Program-made: the position numbers and the translations under genes
Notes under the pieces: model-generated
Told to the model about the DNA's origin: nothing
Seen by the model: the letters and a program-made list of their open reading frames with translations, nothing else
The model's database searches: none
In this document: in pieces, positions 42,240 to 51,104 of the stretch
How positions within the stretch are numbered: position 1 is the first letter of the stretch
How the letters are laid out: each line of letters opens with the position of its first letter
NCBI GenBank assembly: GCA_002722255.1
Contig: PBLD01000001.1
Span: forward strand, 25,582-89,581
Origin: Winogradskyella sp.
Lineage (GTDB): Bacteria > Bacteroidota > Bacteroidia > Flavobacteriales > Flavobacteriaceae
Direction of reading: 5' to 3'
Length of the DNA: 64,000 nt

Positions 42240-43472
42240 TTAGTCTTCAAATTCTTCCTTAAGAATTCTAATGACTTCTAATATTGTTTCTTCTTCTAAA
42301 TCTGTACGTTTAACTAAATCGTCTACGTCTTGCTCTAGAATGCTTTTTGCTGTATCTAAACCAGCTTTGCTGAATTCATCAATAATCCATCCATCGATTT
42401 CATCTGAGAATTCTTTTAATTCTACATCTTCTTCTGCACCTTCTCTAAATACGTCTATTTCGTAACCTGTTAATTGACCAGCCAAACGAATGTTGTGACC
42501 ACCTCTACCAATAGCTTTTGACACTTCTTCTGGCTTTAACAATACTTCAGCACGCATGTTTTCTTCGTCTAATTTTAAAGACGTTACTCTTGCTGGACTT
42601 AATGCTCTGGTTACAAAAAGTTGAATATTGTTTGTATAATTGATAACATCAATATTCTCGTTACCAAGTTCGCGTACAATACCATGAATACGAGACCCTT
42701 TCATACCGACACATGCTCCTACTGGATCAATTCTGTCATCATAAGAATCTACTGCTACTTTAGCTTTTTCACCAGGAATACGTACTACTTTTTTAACTGT
42801 AATTAATCCGTCGAATACCTCTGGAATTTCTTGCTCAAACAACTTCTCTAAGAACAATGGTGATGTTCTAGACATGATTATTGCGGGCTTGCTTCCTTTT
42901 AATTCAACACTTTCTATAATCCCTCTTACATTCTCTCCTTTTCTAAAGAAATCTGAAGGAATTTGTCTGTCTTTTGGTAAAATGATTTCGTTACCATCAT
43001 CGTCTAACAAAATTATTGCTCTATGACGAATGTGGTGTACCTCAGCAGTATAAATCTCCCCTTCTAACTCTTTAAATTGCTTATAGATATTAGTATTGTC
43101 GTGTTCGTGAATTTTAGAAATAAGATTTTGTCTTAATGCTAAAATTGAACGTCTTCCTAAATCGATTAATTTTACTTCTTCAGCAACGTCTTCACCAACT
43201 TCAAAATCTGGTTCTATTTTTTGAGCTTCTGATAATGCTATTTCTTGATTTGGTTCTTCTACCTCACCATCTGCAACTACGATACGGTTTCTCCAAATTT
43301 CTAAATCTCCTTTATCTGGGTTGATAATGATATCAAAGTTATCGTCGTCTCCGTACTTCTTTTTTAAAGCATTACGTAACACATCTTCTAGAATCGCCAT
43401 CAGCGTCACTCTATCAATTAACTTGTCGTCCTTAAATTCTGAAAATGACTCTATTAACGCTACATTTTCCAT
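42240..43472 (-). CDS. nusA: Transcription termination/antitermination factor NusA
   Basis: 410 aa, the short form lacking the C-terminal acidic repeats of enterobacterial NusA. It binds RNA polymerase and modulates pausing and termination. Seen: the N-terminal RNAP-binding domain (ENVALIESFSEFKDDKLI), an S1 domain (about 135-200, EIYTAEVHHIRHRAIILLDD), KH1 (GACVGMKGSRIHGIVRELG) and KH2 (SKAIGRGGHNIRLAGQLTG). It lies 12 bases after rimP, as in many bacteria. Confidence 0.96.
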   Translation of the reverse strand: MENVALIESFSEFKDDKLIDRVTLMAILEDVLRNALKKKYGDDDNFDIIINPDKGDLEIWRNRIVVADGEVEEPNQEIALSEAQKIEPDFEVGEDVAEEVKLIDLGRRSILALRQNLISKIHEHDNTNIYKQFKELEGEIYTAEVHHIRHRAIILLDDDGNEIILPKDRQIPSDFFRKGENVRGIIESVELKGSKPAIIMSRTSPLFLEKLFEQEIPEVFDGLITVKKVVRIPGEKAKVAVDSYDDRIDPVGACVGMKGSRIHGIVRELGNENIDVINYTNNIQLFVTRALSPARVTSLKLDEENMRAEVLLKPEEVSKAIGRGGHNIRLAGQLTGYEIDVFREGAEEDVELKEFSDEIDGWIIDEFSKAGLDTAKSILEQDVDDLVKRTDLEEETILEVIRILKEEFED

Positions 43473-43484
43473 AATTGAATTGAA

Positions 43485-43949
43485 TTAAAATTTTATTTTA
43501 ACTTTTGCTTCTTTAATGTTTTCAAAAGCAATATTAACTTCTTTTGTTACTGTTACCTTACCTTTACCTACTGGTTTTGGTTCTCTTGTTTTCCACTTTA
43601 ACGTAATATCTTCCTCACTAACATCTGCCAGATGCCCTTCTACTTTATCGCCTTCAACGGTTTTAACTTCTAAATTTCTACCAATATGCTTGTTGTATTG
43701 TCTTGGTAGCTGCAAAGGTGATGTTGCACCACATGATGTTACTTCTAATGAAAAATCCTGTTCTTCTCTATCAAGGTTATGTTCTATAGCTCTACTGATA
43801 TAGATACAGTCTTCAACCAATACCCCTTTATCACCATCTATCACAACTCTAATGGTATTGTCAGACAAAATTTCAAAATCTATAAGAAACAAATCCTTAC
43901 GCTGATCCAACGCCTGATCTAACAAATCTTTTACTATATCCTTAAACAT
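43485..43949 (-). CDS. rimP: Ribosome maturation factor RimP
   Basis: 154 aa from the ATG at 43949 (MFKDIVKDLLDQAL). A longer frame from a TTG at 44006 would translate through the leader hairpin and near the transcript start, so it is rejected. RimP helps 30S assembly. Seen: the N-terminal domain with DNTIRVVIDGDKGVLVEDCI and EVTSCGATSPLQLPRQYNKH, and the C-terminal SH3-like domain (about 90-154). First gene of rimP-nusA-infB. Confidence 0.93.
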   Translation of the reverse strand: MFKDIVKDLLDQALDQRKDLFLIDFEILSDNTIRVVIDGDKGVLVEDCIYISRAIEHNLDREEQDFSLEVTSCGATSPLQLPRQYNKHIGRNLEVKTVEGDKVEGHLADVSEEDITLKWKTREPKPVGKGKVTVTKEVNIAFENIKEAKVKIKF

Positions 43950-43959
43950 CTCTTGATAT

Positions 43960-43986
43960 AAAAAGAGAGGACTTTTCGTCCTCTCT
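43960..43986 (-). terminator. Terminator-like hairpin in the rimP leader
   Basis: Nine-bp stem AGAGAGGAC (43964-43972) with GTCCTCTCT (43978-43986), 5-nt loop, followed on the minus strand by TTTTT. It sits between the rimP promoter and the rimP ATG, ending about ten bases before the start codon, so it could act as an attenuator of the whole rimP-nusA-infB operon. Confidence 0.7.
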
Positions 43987-44011
43987 CGTTTTCTTTCCGT
44001 AAACAATGGTG

Positions 44012-44043
44012 CAAATATACAATATTTATATCAATTTTTCAAA
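44012..44043 (-). promoter_or_regulatory. Promoter of rimP-nusA-infB
   Basis: Minus-strand TTTG (44043-44040), exactly 20 bases, then TATATTTG (44019-44012), a full match to the Bacteroidota consensus. The transcript start should be near 44005, leaving a leader of about 55 bases that contains the hairpin at 43964-43986. Confidence 0.75.
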
Positions 44044-44103
44044 GCCAAATAAAGTGGATTTATTTTCGTAGATTTATATAACTAATATAAAGCATTCAAG
44101 ATA

Positions 44104-44928
44104 ATGAACAGAATCCTCGTCCCTACCGATTTTTCGGAGCAAGCAACTAACGCTTTAGAAGTAGCTGCTATGTTAGCTAAAAAACATGATGCTGACATTT
44201 ACCTATTACATATGATGGAAATTCCCATGCAACACATAGATCCTGGTGCAGTAAAAAGCGACATACCTGAAACACTCTTTTTTATGAAACTAGCTCATAA
44301 AAAGTTTGAAGATCTTATGGAAAGTGATTTTTTAGAAGGTATCACTGTGCATGAAACCGTAAAAGCAGATATAACTTTTAACGAAATAAAAGATGCCTGT
44401 AAAGAGTTTGATATAGATTTAATAGTTATGGGTTCTCATGGTGCCACTGGGCTAAAGGAAATGTTTATTGGCTCTAATGCAGAAAAAGTAGTACGCTCTT
44501 CTGATGTTCCTGTTTTAGTTATTAAAAACAAACATCAGAGCTTTAATATTAAAAACTTTGTTTTTGCCTCCGACTTTAAAAATGACAATAAAGAAACCTA
44601 CCAACAAGCTGTGAAGTTTGCAGAATTATTTGATGCTAAAATTCATTTGTTACTTGTAAATACAGCTAATAATTTTATTACAACTCACGAATCTAGAACT
44701 CGAATAAACGATTTTATTTCTGGGCAGAGTTTTGAAAACTATACTATAAACGTGCACAACGACTTTAGTATAGAACAAGGCATCTTAACTTTTTCTCAAG
44801 AAATTGATGCGGACCTAATAGGTATAAGTACACATGGCAGACAAGGTATTGCTCATTTTTTTAATGGCAGCATAAGTGAAGACTTAGTAAACCACGCTAA
44901 AAGACCTGTAATAACTTTTAAGATATAA
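44104..44928 (+). CDS. Universal stress protein with two Usp domains
   Basis: 274 aa made of two tandem UspA folds. The first (1-145) starts MNRILVPTDFSEQATNALEV and ends with the ATP-binding-type motif GSHGATGLKEMFIGSNAEKVV. The second (about 150-274) ends with STHGRQGIAHFFNGSISEDLV and is more divergent at its start. Family knowledge: Usp proteins are cytoplasmic and accumulate under stress; the molecular task is often unknown. It is a single-gene unit with a strong downstream terminator. Confidence 0.92.
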   Translation: MNRILVPTDFSEQATNALEVAAMLAKKHDADIYLLHMMEIPMQHIDPGAVKSDIPETLFFMKLAHKKFEDLMESDFLEGITVHETVKADITFNEIKDACKEFDIDLIVMGSHGATGLKEMFIGSNAEKVVRSSDVPVLVIKNKHQSFNIKNFVFASDFKNDNKETYQQAVKFAELFDAKIHLLLVNTANNFITTHESRTRINDFISGQSFENYTINVHNDFSIEQGILTFSQEIDADLIGISTHGRQGIAHFFNGSISEDLVNHAKRPVITFKI

Positions 44929-44950
44929 AAGAATACCACAGATGTAAATA

Positions 44951-44984
44951 AAAAAATCCTAATCATTTTTGATTAGGATTTTTT
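44951..44984. terminator. Terminator after the universal stress gene
   Basis: A 15-bp stem (AAAAAATCCTAATCA at 44951-44965 with its complement at 44970-44984) and a TTTT loop, followed by more T. It lies 22 bases past the stop of the universal stress gene; the A-run makes it usable from the other strand too. Confidence 0.85.
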
Positions 44985-45052
44985 TGTTGATCTGCTTGAG
45001 CTCTCTTCGATTACACTCTACATAAACTTCTCATCTTATATATTGTAAAAAG

Positions 45053-45084
45053 AAAAAATCCTTACTCTAATAGAATAAGGATTT
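45053..45084 (-). terminator. Terminator of tRNA-Gln
   Basis: Stem AAATCCTTA (45056-45064) with TAAGGATTT (45076-45084), followed on the minus strand by a run of T (45058-45053). It lies nine bases past the 3' end of the tRNA. Confidence 0.7.
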
Positions 45085-45093
45085 AGATTTCAG

Positions 45094-45166
45094 TTGGCCT
45101 ACTAGGGCTCGAACCTAGACTCTTCTGGACCAAAACCAGACGTGTTGCCAGTTACACCATAGGCCA
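45094..45166 (-). tRNA. tRNA-Gln (anticodon UUG)
   Basis: 73 nt on the minus strand. The acceptor stem TGGCCTA pairs perfectly with TAGGCCA, the anticodon stem TCTGG with CCAGA, and the T stem CTAGG with CCTAG around TTCGAGC. The seven-base anticodon loop TTTTGGT gives anticodon TTG, reading CAA (Gln). The discriminator base is A and the CCA end is not encoded. The gene-poor stretch 44929-45319 holds only this tRNA, its promoter and terminator, and the terminator of the preceding gene; nothing is recognised in 44985-45052. Confidence 0.96.
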
Positions 45167-45185
45167 ATCTCTTAAATTGAGGGTG

Positions 45186-45216
45186 CAAATTTAATACAAA
45201 AGTTGTCTTGGACAAA
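45186..45216 (-). promoter_or_regulatory. Promoter of tRNA-Gln
   Basis: Minus-strand TTTG (45216-45213), 19 bases, then TAAATTTG (45193-45186): a full match to the Bacteroidota promoter pattern. The predicted transcript start is near 45179, about 13 bases before the mature tRNA. Confidence 0.7.
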
Positions 45217-45319
45217 AAAAAAGTAAAAAAATAATTCAAATTACTTAACGTTAACTTAAAAATGTAGGCATTACTATAATAATTAGTAAATTCGCCAGCA
45301 TCATTAACCAAGGTTTTCA

Positions 45320-48300
45320 ATGACAGAATTTAACTTCAAAAAGTGGAATAATATATTAGCTTGGCTAGTATTCGCAATATCTTGTACAGTCTATGCTTTA
45401 ACTGTAGAACCAACAGTAAGCTTTTGGGATGCAGGAGAATATATCTTAACATCGTCTAAACTACAAGTTGGGCATCCACCAGGAGCACCATTATTTCAAA
45501 TGATGGGAGCATTCTTTTCTATTTTTGCCTTAGAACCTTCACAAATTGGTATGATAATGAATTTAATGAGTGCTGTATCAAGTGCATTCACCATTTTATT
45601 CATGTTCTGGACTATCAGCCTATTATTAGTCAAACTTGTTAAGTACAACAAAGACTCCAGCCAAGGAAAAGGTATGGCTATTTTGGGTAGTGCTTTTGTT
45701 GGTAGTTTGGCGTTTACTTTTACAGATTCTTTTTGGTTTAATGCTGTAGAAACTGAGGTGTATGCTATGGCTACACTCATCATGTCTATAATGTTCTATT
45801 TAGCTTTACGTTGGGAACAAGATATGCACAAGCCAAGAGGCAACCGTTGGTTAATACTTATTGCTTTTGTTATTGGACTTTCGTTTGGTGTTCACTTTAT
45901 GGGACTCTTGACCATTCCGGCTATTGGTCTTATTTACTACTTTAAGAATTATAAAACCATCACAGTTAAAAACTTTATAATTGCCAACGTTGCTTCAGCA
46001 GCAATACTATTGTTTATTTTCAAATTATTATTGCCTTCAACATTAAAACTTTTCGGTTATCTCGAAGTATTTTTTGTTAACTCTATTGGATTACCTTTTA
46101 ACTCTGGAACTATTATCACAGGACTTCTGGTTATAGCACTATTTTATTTTGGATTGAATTATACACGCAAAAAGGGTATGATTCATATCAATACTTTGGT
46201 TTTGTGTTTAATGTTCATTTTTATTGGGTTTTCTTCTTGGATGATGCTACCTATCAGAGCTAATGCAAATGTAATTATTAACGAGAATGATCCGTCTGAT
46301 GCCAGAGAATTATTAGCTTACTATAACTTAGAACAATATCCTGAAACCCATTTGTTTTACGGACCACAGTTTACCGAAATCTATTCTGGAGCGGATAAAG
46401 ATGAGCCTTTTGTTAATGACAAAAAGAATTACGAACGTGATGATGAAAAGGGAGAGTATGTAATTATTAACGACTGGGAAGGTACAAAGCAAAACTACAA
46501 TCATGAGCATGCCTCTATATTACCTAGAATGTGGAGTACAGAACATGCCGATAACTATATGATGTTTACAGGCTTTGCTGATTTTAAAGTTAATCCAAAA
46601 CTAAAAAACAATGCTTTTAATGAGGCTTACAATGTTTTTATGGAAGGTGCTTTAAAGCAAGGACTAAGCGAATCTGAAGCTGATTTATATGCCACAGAGC
46701 AAGCTAACGCATACGCTTCCCAGGAAAAACAACGTATTGACAAAATTGTAAATGATCACAGAATTCGAATTAGAAAAGGGGAGGTAGATTATGAAACCCA
46801 TGATAAATTTTTAAGACGCTATGGCCAGCAATATCTTGTTGTAGAACAACCTTCTTTTGCCGATAATATAGCTTACATGATTCAGTATCAATTTGGTTAT
46901 ATGTACTGGCGCTATTTTATGTGGAACTTTACCGGAAGACAAAATGATATTCAAGGTAGGTATGACGATTTTAATGGTAATTGGATTTCTGGTATTAAGT
47001 TTATTGATGAATTACACTTAGGAATATCGCAAGATAATTTACCTACAGAAGTTTTAGAAAATAAAGCACGCAATACTTATTACTTTTTACCACTAATACT
47101 GGGTCTAATAGGGTTCTTCTTTTTACTCTATTCAGATGCAAAGCGTTTTTGGGTCTTATTGGTTTTCTTTTTAATGACTGGTTTAGCCATTCAGTTCTAT
47201 ACCAACATTAGACCTTTTGAACCTCGAGAGCGTGATTATTCAGTTGTTGGTTCTTTCTATGTATTTGCTATCTGGATTGGATTTGGAGTCTATGCTATTT
47301 ATGATCTTTTAAAATCTAGTATAAAAACTAAGCTATTAGCACCTGCTGTATCCTTAGCTTGTTTAATTATTGTACCAGGTATTTTAGCTGCAAACAATTG
47401 GGATGACCATGATCGTTCAGGAAAATACACAGCAAATGCTATGGCAAGAAAGTATTTGGAATCTTGCGCACCAAATGCAATTTTGTTTACCATAGGCGAC
47501 AATGATTCATTCCCGTTATGGTATTTACAAGAAATTGAGGGAGTAAGAACAGATGTACGTGTAGTTAACACCAGTTTATTTCAAACAGATTGGTATATAG
47601 ACCAAATGAAACGTAAAGCTTATGAAAGTGACCCTATCCCTTCCCAATTAACACATAATCAATACAGAGGAAGCTACAGAGATGTAATTATCTATAGAGA
47701 AATAACTCGACAAATTGCAAACGACACTTTAGATATTAAAGAGTTTATGGATTTTGTATCTAATGATGACCCAAAAACTAAGTTTGAGTATGTAGTAAAA
47801 GCACAAGGGGAAGACCCAAGACAATACCCTAAGCATATATTAAACACTAACTATTTCCCTACGAGACATATAAGTATTCCTGTTAATAAAGAAGAAGTTT
47901 TAAAAAATGGCACCGTTAAAGCTAAGGATGCTGATAAAATTGAAGACAAGATATATGCAGATATAGAAGGAAGCTACATCTATAAGAACAGACTATTAAT
48001 GTTAGATATAATTGCCAATAACAATTGGGAAAGACCTATCTATTTTACTGGTGGCGCATTTGGTGCTGATGATTACATTTGGCTAAAAGACTACTTACAA
48101 TTAGATGGTATGTGTTATAAACTAGTACCTATAAAAACACCTGTAGACAGAGCCAACCCTTATGATATGGGACGTGTTGATCCTGACCTAATGTATAATA
48201 TGGTCAAAAAATGGGATTGGGGCGGAAGCGGTGAAGACATCTACCATGATATTGAAAGTAGAAGAAACGGTATAACTTATAGAGGTAATTTAGCAAGATT

Positions 48301-48775
48301 AATAGAAGCACTTATTAATGAAGACAAATTAAAAGAAGCCGAAGAAATAGCAGACATAGCAATGGAAAAAATGCCTGTAGACAAGTTTGGCTACCACTCA
48401 CTTTTAGAACCATTTATTAGTGCATATTACGAAGTGGGTAATATTGAAAAAGGCAGAAATCTATTTAAAGAGGTTACTAAAGTCTATCAGGAAAATCTGG
48501 TATATTATAGCGGTTTGGACGAAGAAGATATAATGAGGTTTTTTGAAGATAAAATTTTGTTAGACATTCAACGCTACAGATCTTTAGTTGACCTTCTTTT
48601 CGTCTATAATGACAAAGAATTTGCTATGGAAGAAATGAAGACATATAATAACTACGTTGGTCTTTTAGAGGAGTTCTTCGGAACGGAAGAAGAATTAGAG
48701 GAGCCGATTGATGATATCGATATCCAATCTATTTTAAACGATACTATAAAAGATTCTATAGTACCTGAAGAATAA
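45320..48775 (+). CDS. DUF2723 membrane protein, putative protein O-glycosyltransferase
   Basis: 1151 aa. The N-terminal half has about a dozen membrane helices; the first outward loop carries the acidic motif SFWDAGEYILTSSKLQVGHP (about 32-51), which in this fold is the expected catalytic or sugar-lipid site. Further helices lie at about 590-690. The C-terminal part (about 700-1151) is soluble, with helical repeat-like segments after 980 (LARLIEALINEDKLKEAEEI). DUF2723 belongs to the same family as human TMEM260, a protein O-mannosyltransferase (family GT117). A role in surface-protein glycosylation is therefore an inference. The polysaccharide deacetylase gene follows after five bases. Confidence 0.82.
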   Translation: MTEFNFKKWNNILAWLVFAISCTVYALTVEPTVSFWDAGEYILTSSKLQVGHPPGAPLFQMMGAFFSIFALEPSQIGMIMNLMSAVSSAFTILFMFWTISLLLVKLVKYNKDSSQGKGMAILGSAFVGSLAFTFTDSFWFNAVETEVYAMATLIMSIMFYLALRWEQDMHKPRGNRWLILIAFVIGLSFGVHFMGLLTIPAIGLIYYFKNYKTITVKNFIIANVASAAILLFIFKLLLPSTLKLFGYLEVFFVNSIGLPFNSGTIITGLLVIALFYFGLNYTRKKGMIHINTLVLCLMFIFIGFSSWMMLPIRANANVIINENDPSDARELLAYYNLEQYPETHLFYGPQFTEIYSGADKDEPFVNDKKNYERDDEKGEYVIINDWEGTKQNYNHEHASILPRMWSTEHADNYMMFTGFADFKVNPKLKNNAFNEAYNVFMEGALKQGLSESEADLYATEQANAYASQEKQRIDKIVNDHRIRIRKGEVDYETHDKFLRRYGQQYLVVEQPSFADNIAYMIQYQFGYMYWRYFMWNFTGRQNDIQGRYDDFNGNWISGIKFIDELHLGISQDNLPTEVLENKARNTYYFLPLILGLIGFFFLLYSDAKRFWVLLVFFLMTGLAIQFYTNIRPFEPRERDYSVVGSFYVFAIWIGFGVYAIYDLLKSSIKTKLLAPAVSLACLIIVPGILAANNWDDHDRSGKYTANAMARKYLESCAPNAILFTIGDNDSFPLWYLQEIEGVRTDVRVVNTSLFQTDWYIDQMKRKAYESDPIPSQLTHNQYRGSYRDVIIYREITRQIANDTLDIKEFMDFVSNDDPKTKFEYVVKAQGEDPRQYPKHILNTNYFPTRHISIPVNKEEVLKNGTVKAKDADKIEDKIYADIEGSYIYKNRLLMLDIIANNNWERPIYFTGGAFGADDYIWLKDYLQLDGMCYKLVPIKTPVDRANPYDMGRVDPDLMYNMVKKWDWGGSGEDIYHDIESRRNGITYRGNLARLIEALINEDKLKEAEEIADIAMEKMPVDKFGYHSLLEPFISAYYEVGNIEKGRNLFKEVTKVYQENLVYYSGLDEEDIMRFFEDKILLDIQRYRSLVDLLFVYNDKEFAMEEMKTYNNYVGLLEEFFGTEEELEEPIDDIDIQSILNDTIKDSIVPEE

Positions 48776-48780
48776 GACAT

Positions 48781-49464
48781 ATGAAGATTATTCCTGCTAA
48801 GACACCTGGCTTTGTAAAACATTTATTTCCAAAGTTTGTCTGGAATATCAATACAACTAAAAAAGAGCTTTATCTTACTTTTGATGATGGCCCAACACCA
48901 GAAATAACAGATTGGGTGCTTCAAACACTAAAAGAATATAATGCTAAAGCAACATTCTTCTGTATTGGAAAGAATATTGAATCTAACTTAGATATTTTCG
49001 AGTCTATTTTAAAGGACGATCATAGCATTGGTAACCACACCTATAATCATTCTAAAGGCTGGAAAACAAAAACAAAAGCGTATATAGAGGAAATTGAATT
49101 CACTGATTCTGTCATCAATTTTCAGGTTCAAAACACTAAACTAACAGATCTTACCAATCTAAAGTCTAATAAATTCTTTAGACCACCTTACGGTAAATTT
49201 AAAAGTAAGCAAAGTAGTAGGTTGCAACAACTAAACTACGACATCATTATGTGGGATGTTCTATCTTATGACTGGGACAAGTCTGTAAGTGAGGAAGGGT
49301 GCTTAAACAATGTAATTTCTAAGGCAAAAGAAGGAAGCATTATTGTGTTTCATGATAGCGTTAAAGCCTCTCGTAATCTAAAGTACACACTACCAAAAGT
49401 CTTGGATTTTTACAGTAGCAAAGGATATGAATTTAAAGCAATATCTAAAAGTATTCTTGAATAA
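48781..49464 (+). CDS. Polysaccharide deacetylase family protein
   Basis: 227 aa of a NodB-type carbohydrate esterase 4 domain without an obvious signal peptide. Motif 1 is LYLTFDDGPTPEITDWVL (Asp35, Asp36), motif 2 the metal-binding HTYNH, motif 3 FFRPPYGKFKS, and motif 5 a C-terminal VFHDSVKAS, so the metal site and base are present. Such enzymes remove N- or O-acetyl groups from chitin-like, peptidoglycan or other glycans; the substrate here is unknown. It is coupled to the DUF2723 gene (five bases) and its last 20 bases overlap the end of the convergent thioredoxin-like gene. Confidence 0.9.
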   Translation: MKIIPAKTPGFVKHLFPKFVWNINTTKKELYLTFDDGPTPEITDWVLQTLKEYNAKATFFCIGKNIESNLDIFESILKDDHSIGNHTYNHSKGWKTKTKAYIEEIEFTDSVINFQVQNTKLTDLTNLKSNKFFRPPYGKFKSKQSSRLQQLNYDIIMWDVLSYDWDKSVSEEGCLNNVISKAKEGSIIVFHDSVKASRNLKYTLPKVLDFYSSKGYEFKAISKSILE

Positions 49465-49741
49465 TACTAATTAAAGTATCTGCATCTTGCTCACCACTAT
49501 GACGCCATTTCATTTCGCCATTTTTATAAATTATTAATGTTGGTAAACCTTTAACACGAAGTGCCTCAGCTAGCTCTCTGTTCTTATCTACATCAATCTT
49601 AATGACCTTAGCTTTATCGCCTAATGCCGCGGCAACATCTCTAAGGATAGGATGCATTGCTGCAGATTGATCATTCCATTCTGTGTAGAAGTCTAATAGT
49701 ACCGGAATATCGACATCTATTAATTCCCCAAATTTTGACAT
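49445..49741 (-). CDS. Thioredoxin-fold protein lacking the redox cysteines
   Basis: 98 aa with a complete thioredoxin fold: VLLDFYTEWNDQSAAMHPIL (about 14-33), VIKIDVDKNRELAEALRVKG and the cis-proline in GLPTLIIYKNGE (Pro67). The WCGPC position reads W-N-D-Q-S (22-26), so both cysteines are replaced and the protein cannot act as a disulfide reductase. No other cysteine is present. It may be a structural or chaperone-like member of the fold. The gene overlaps the end of the deacetylase gene by 20 bases. Confidence 0.88.
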   Translation of the reverse strand: MSKFGELIDVDIPVLLDFYTEWNDQSAAMHPILRDVAAALGDKAKVIKIDVDKNRELAEALRVKGLPTLIIYKNGEMKWRHSGEQDADTLISIIQEYF

Positions 49742-49770
49742 ATAGTATTGTTTTAGTCAAACGAGTTCTA

Positions 49771-49778
49771 CAAACCTA
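49771..49778 (-). promoter_or_regulatory. Possible -7 element of the thioredoxin-like gene
   Basis: Minus-strand TAGGTTTG fits TAnnTTTG, 30 bases before the ATG. A TTTG at 49797-49794 is only 15 bases away, shorter than usual. Confidence 0.4.
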
Positions 49779-49848
49779 CATAAAAATTTTACTCAAAACA
49801 TATAGTAAGTTCGTAATGAACCATATAAAAATAAGCAATTGTTAGCAA

Positions 49849-51075
49849 TTATGCTTCTTTTACTCCTTTTTTGAGTTCTATTACAGTAATCTCTGGCCAT
49901 ATACCAACTCTTCCAGGATACGCCAAAAAGCCAAAACCTCTATTAACATTTATGTATTGCCCCAAAGCCTCATAGATACCTGCCCATTGATTATATCTCC
50001 ATTTCGCTGGGCTCCATTTTATCCAACCTGGAATCTCAATACCAAATTGCATACCATGTGTGTGGCCACTCAGAGTTAAGTGATAATGATATTCGTTATT
50101 AACAACTTCAGCATCCCAATGACTAGGATCATGCGTCATTAAAATTTTAAAATCATCTGAACTAATTTGTGAAGATGCTTTTTTTAAATCCCCTTTTTGT
50201 TTAAATCCTTTTCCCCAGTTTTCAACACCAACAATAGCTATTTTTTCACCATTTTTTTCCAAATATCTATGCTCATTCAGCAAAAGATCAAAACCTATTT
50301 CTTTTTGAATATCCTTTAAATCTTCTAAATTTTTGATTTTCTCTGCTGACGAATTCCAATCTACATAATCACCATAGTCATGATTACCTAGCACAGAATA
50401 TTTACCATCCTTTGCTTTCAACCTGCTGAAGGTTTCCTTCCAAGGAAGCATTTCAGTCGCTTTGTTATTTACCATATCACCAGTAAATAGTATAACATCA
50501 GATTTTTGCTCATTTACTAAATCAACTGCATATTCTATCTTTTCTTTATTATCAAAACTACCAGAATGTATATCGCTGATTTGAGTTAGTCGATAACCGT
50601 CAAAAGCATCAGGTAAATCTTCAAAATGCAAAGTATAATTTAGTACTCTAAAATTATATTTCCCTTTAAACATTCCATATAATAGTGAAGCAAAAGGAAT
50701 AGCTGCTATCCCTAAAGCTATTTGACTAATAAATTTACGACGCCCAGGAACATGTAAGGCCTCTCGCTTAACTATAAATTTATCATATAGACTGTATAAC
50801 CCTCTAATAATATCTTCGCCTAAAAGAATAGGCACTAAAACCAAGTTAACAGACATAAATGTTAAAAGAAAACCAAAAGCATAGCTCTTTGCAGGACTTA
50901 AAACACGTCCTTCGCCAGTTACCGTAAACTGAAAAATAAAATTACCCACCACAATCACGGCAATACCCAAAAAAAGATAATGAATCCAACTTTGCTTTGT
51001 TATAGTTTTTATAGCTTGAAAACCATAAGCAGTAAGCAGAATATATATTATAATAAAAATAATCCATCTTGTCAT
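49849..51075 (-). CDS. Membrane-anchored metallophosphoesterase
   Basis: 408 aa. Four membrane helices lie in the first 135 residues (about 4-20, 31-50, 65-85, 118-135). The last is preceded by a twin-arginine-like GRRKFISQIALG (111-122), which may be a remnant of the Tat signal seen on other members. The calcineurin-like catalytic domain follows, with metal ligands DIHSG (Asp168, His170), GDMVNN, GNHDYGD, a His in MTHDP and GHTHGMQFG. Family members hydrolyse phosphodiesters or lipid phosphates; the substrate is unknown. It is the last gene of the cutC-GH2 run (29 bases downstream of GH2). Confidence 0.88.
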   Translation of the reverse strand: MTRWIIFIIIYILLTAYGFQAIKTITKQSWIHYLFLGIAVIVVGNFIFQFTVTGEGRVLSPAKSYAFGFLLTFMSVNLVLVPILLGEDIIRGLYSLYDKFIVKREALHVPGRRKFISQIALGIAAIPFASLLYGMFKGKYNFRVLNYTLHFEDLPDAFDGYRLTQISDIHSGSFDNKEKIEYAVDLVNEQKSDVILFTGDMVNNKATEMLPWKETFSRLKAKDGKYSVLGNHDYGDYVDWNSSAEKIKNLEDLKDIQKEIGFDLLLNEHRYLEKNGEKIAIVGVENWGKGFKQKGDLKKASSQISSDDFKILMTHDPSHWDAEVVNNEYHYHLTLSGHTHGMQFGIEIPGWIKWSPAKWRYNQWAGIYEALGQYINVNRGFGFLAYPGRVGIWPEITVIELKKGVKEA

Positions 51076-51104
51076 AAAGCAAATTTAAGCATAAGCCATT
51101 TTAG

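Noticed and set aside
43950..44006. Longer RimP starting at a TTG
   Set aside because: The extra residues are encoded by the leader hairpin and start almost at the inferred transcript start; the internal ATG fits family length.
45102..45320. Open frame of 72 residues on the minus strand
   Set aside because: It runs through tRNA-Gln and its promoter and ends at a simple stop; no protein features.
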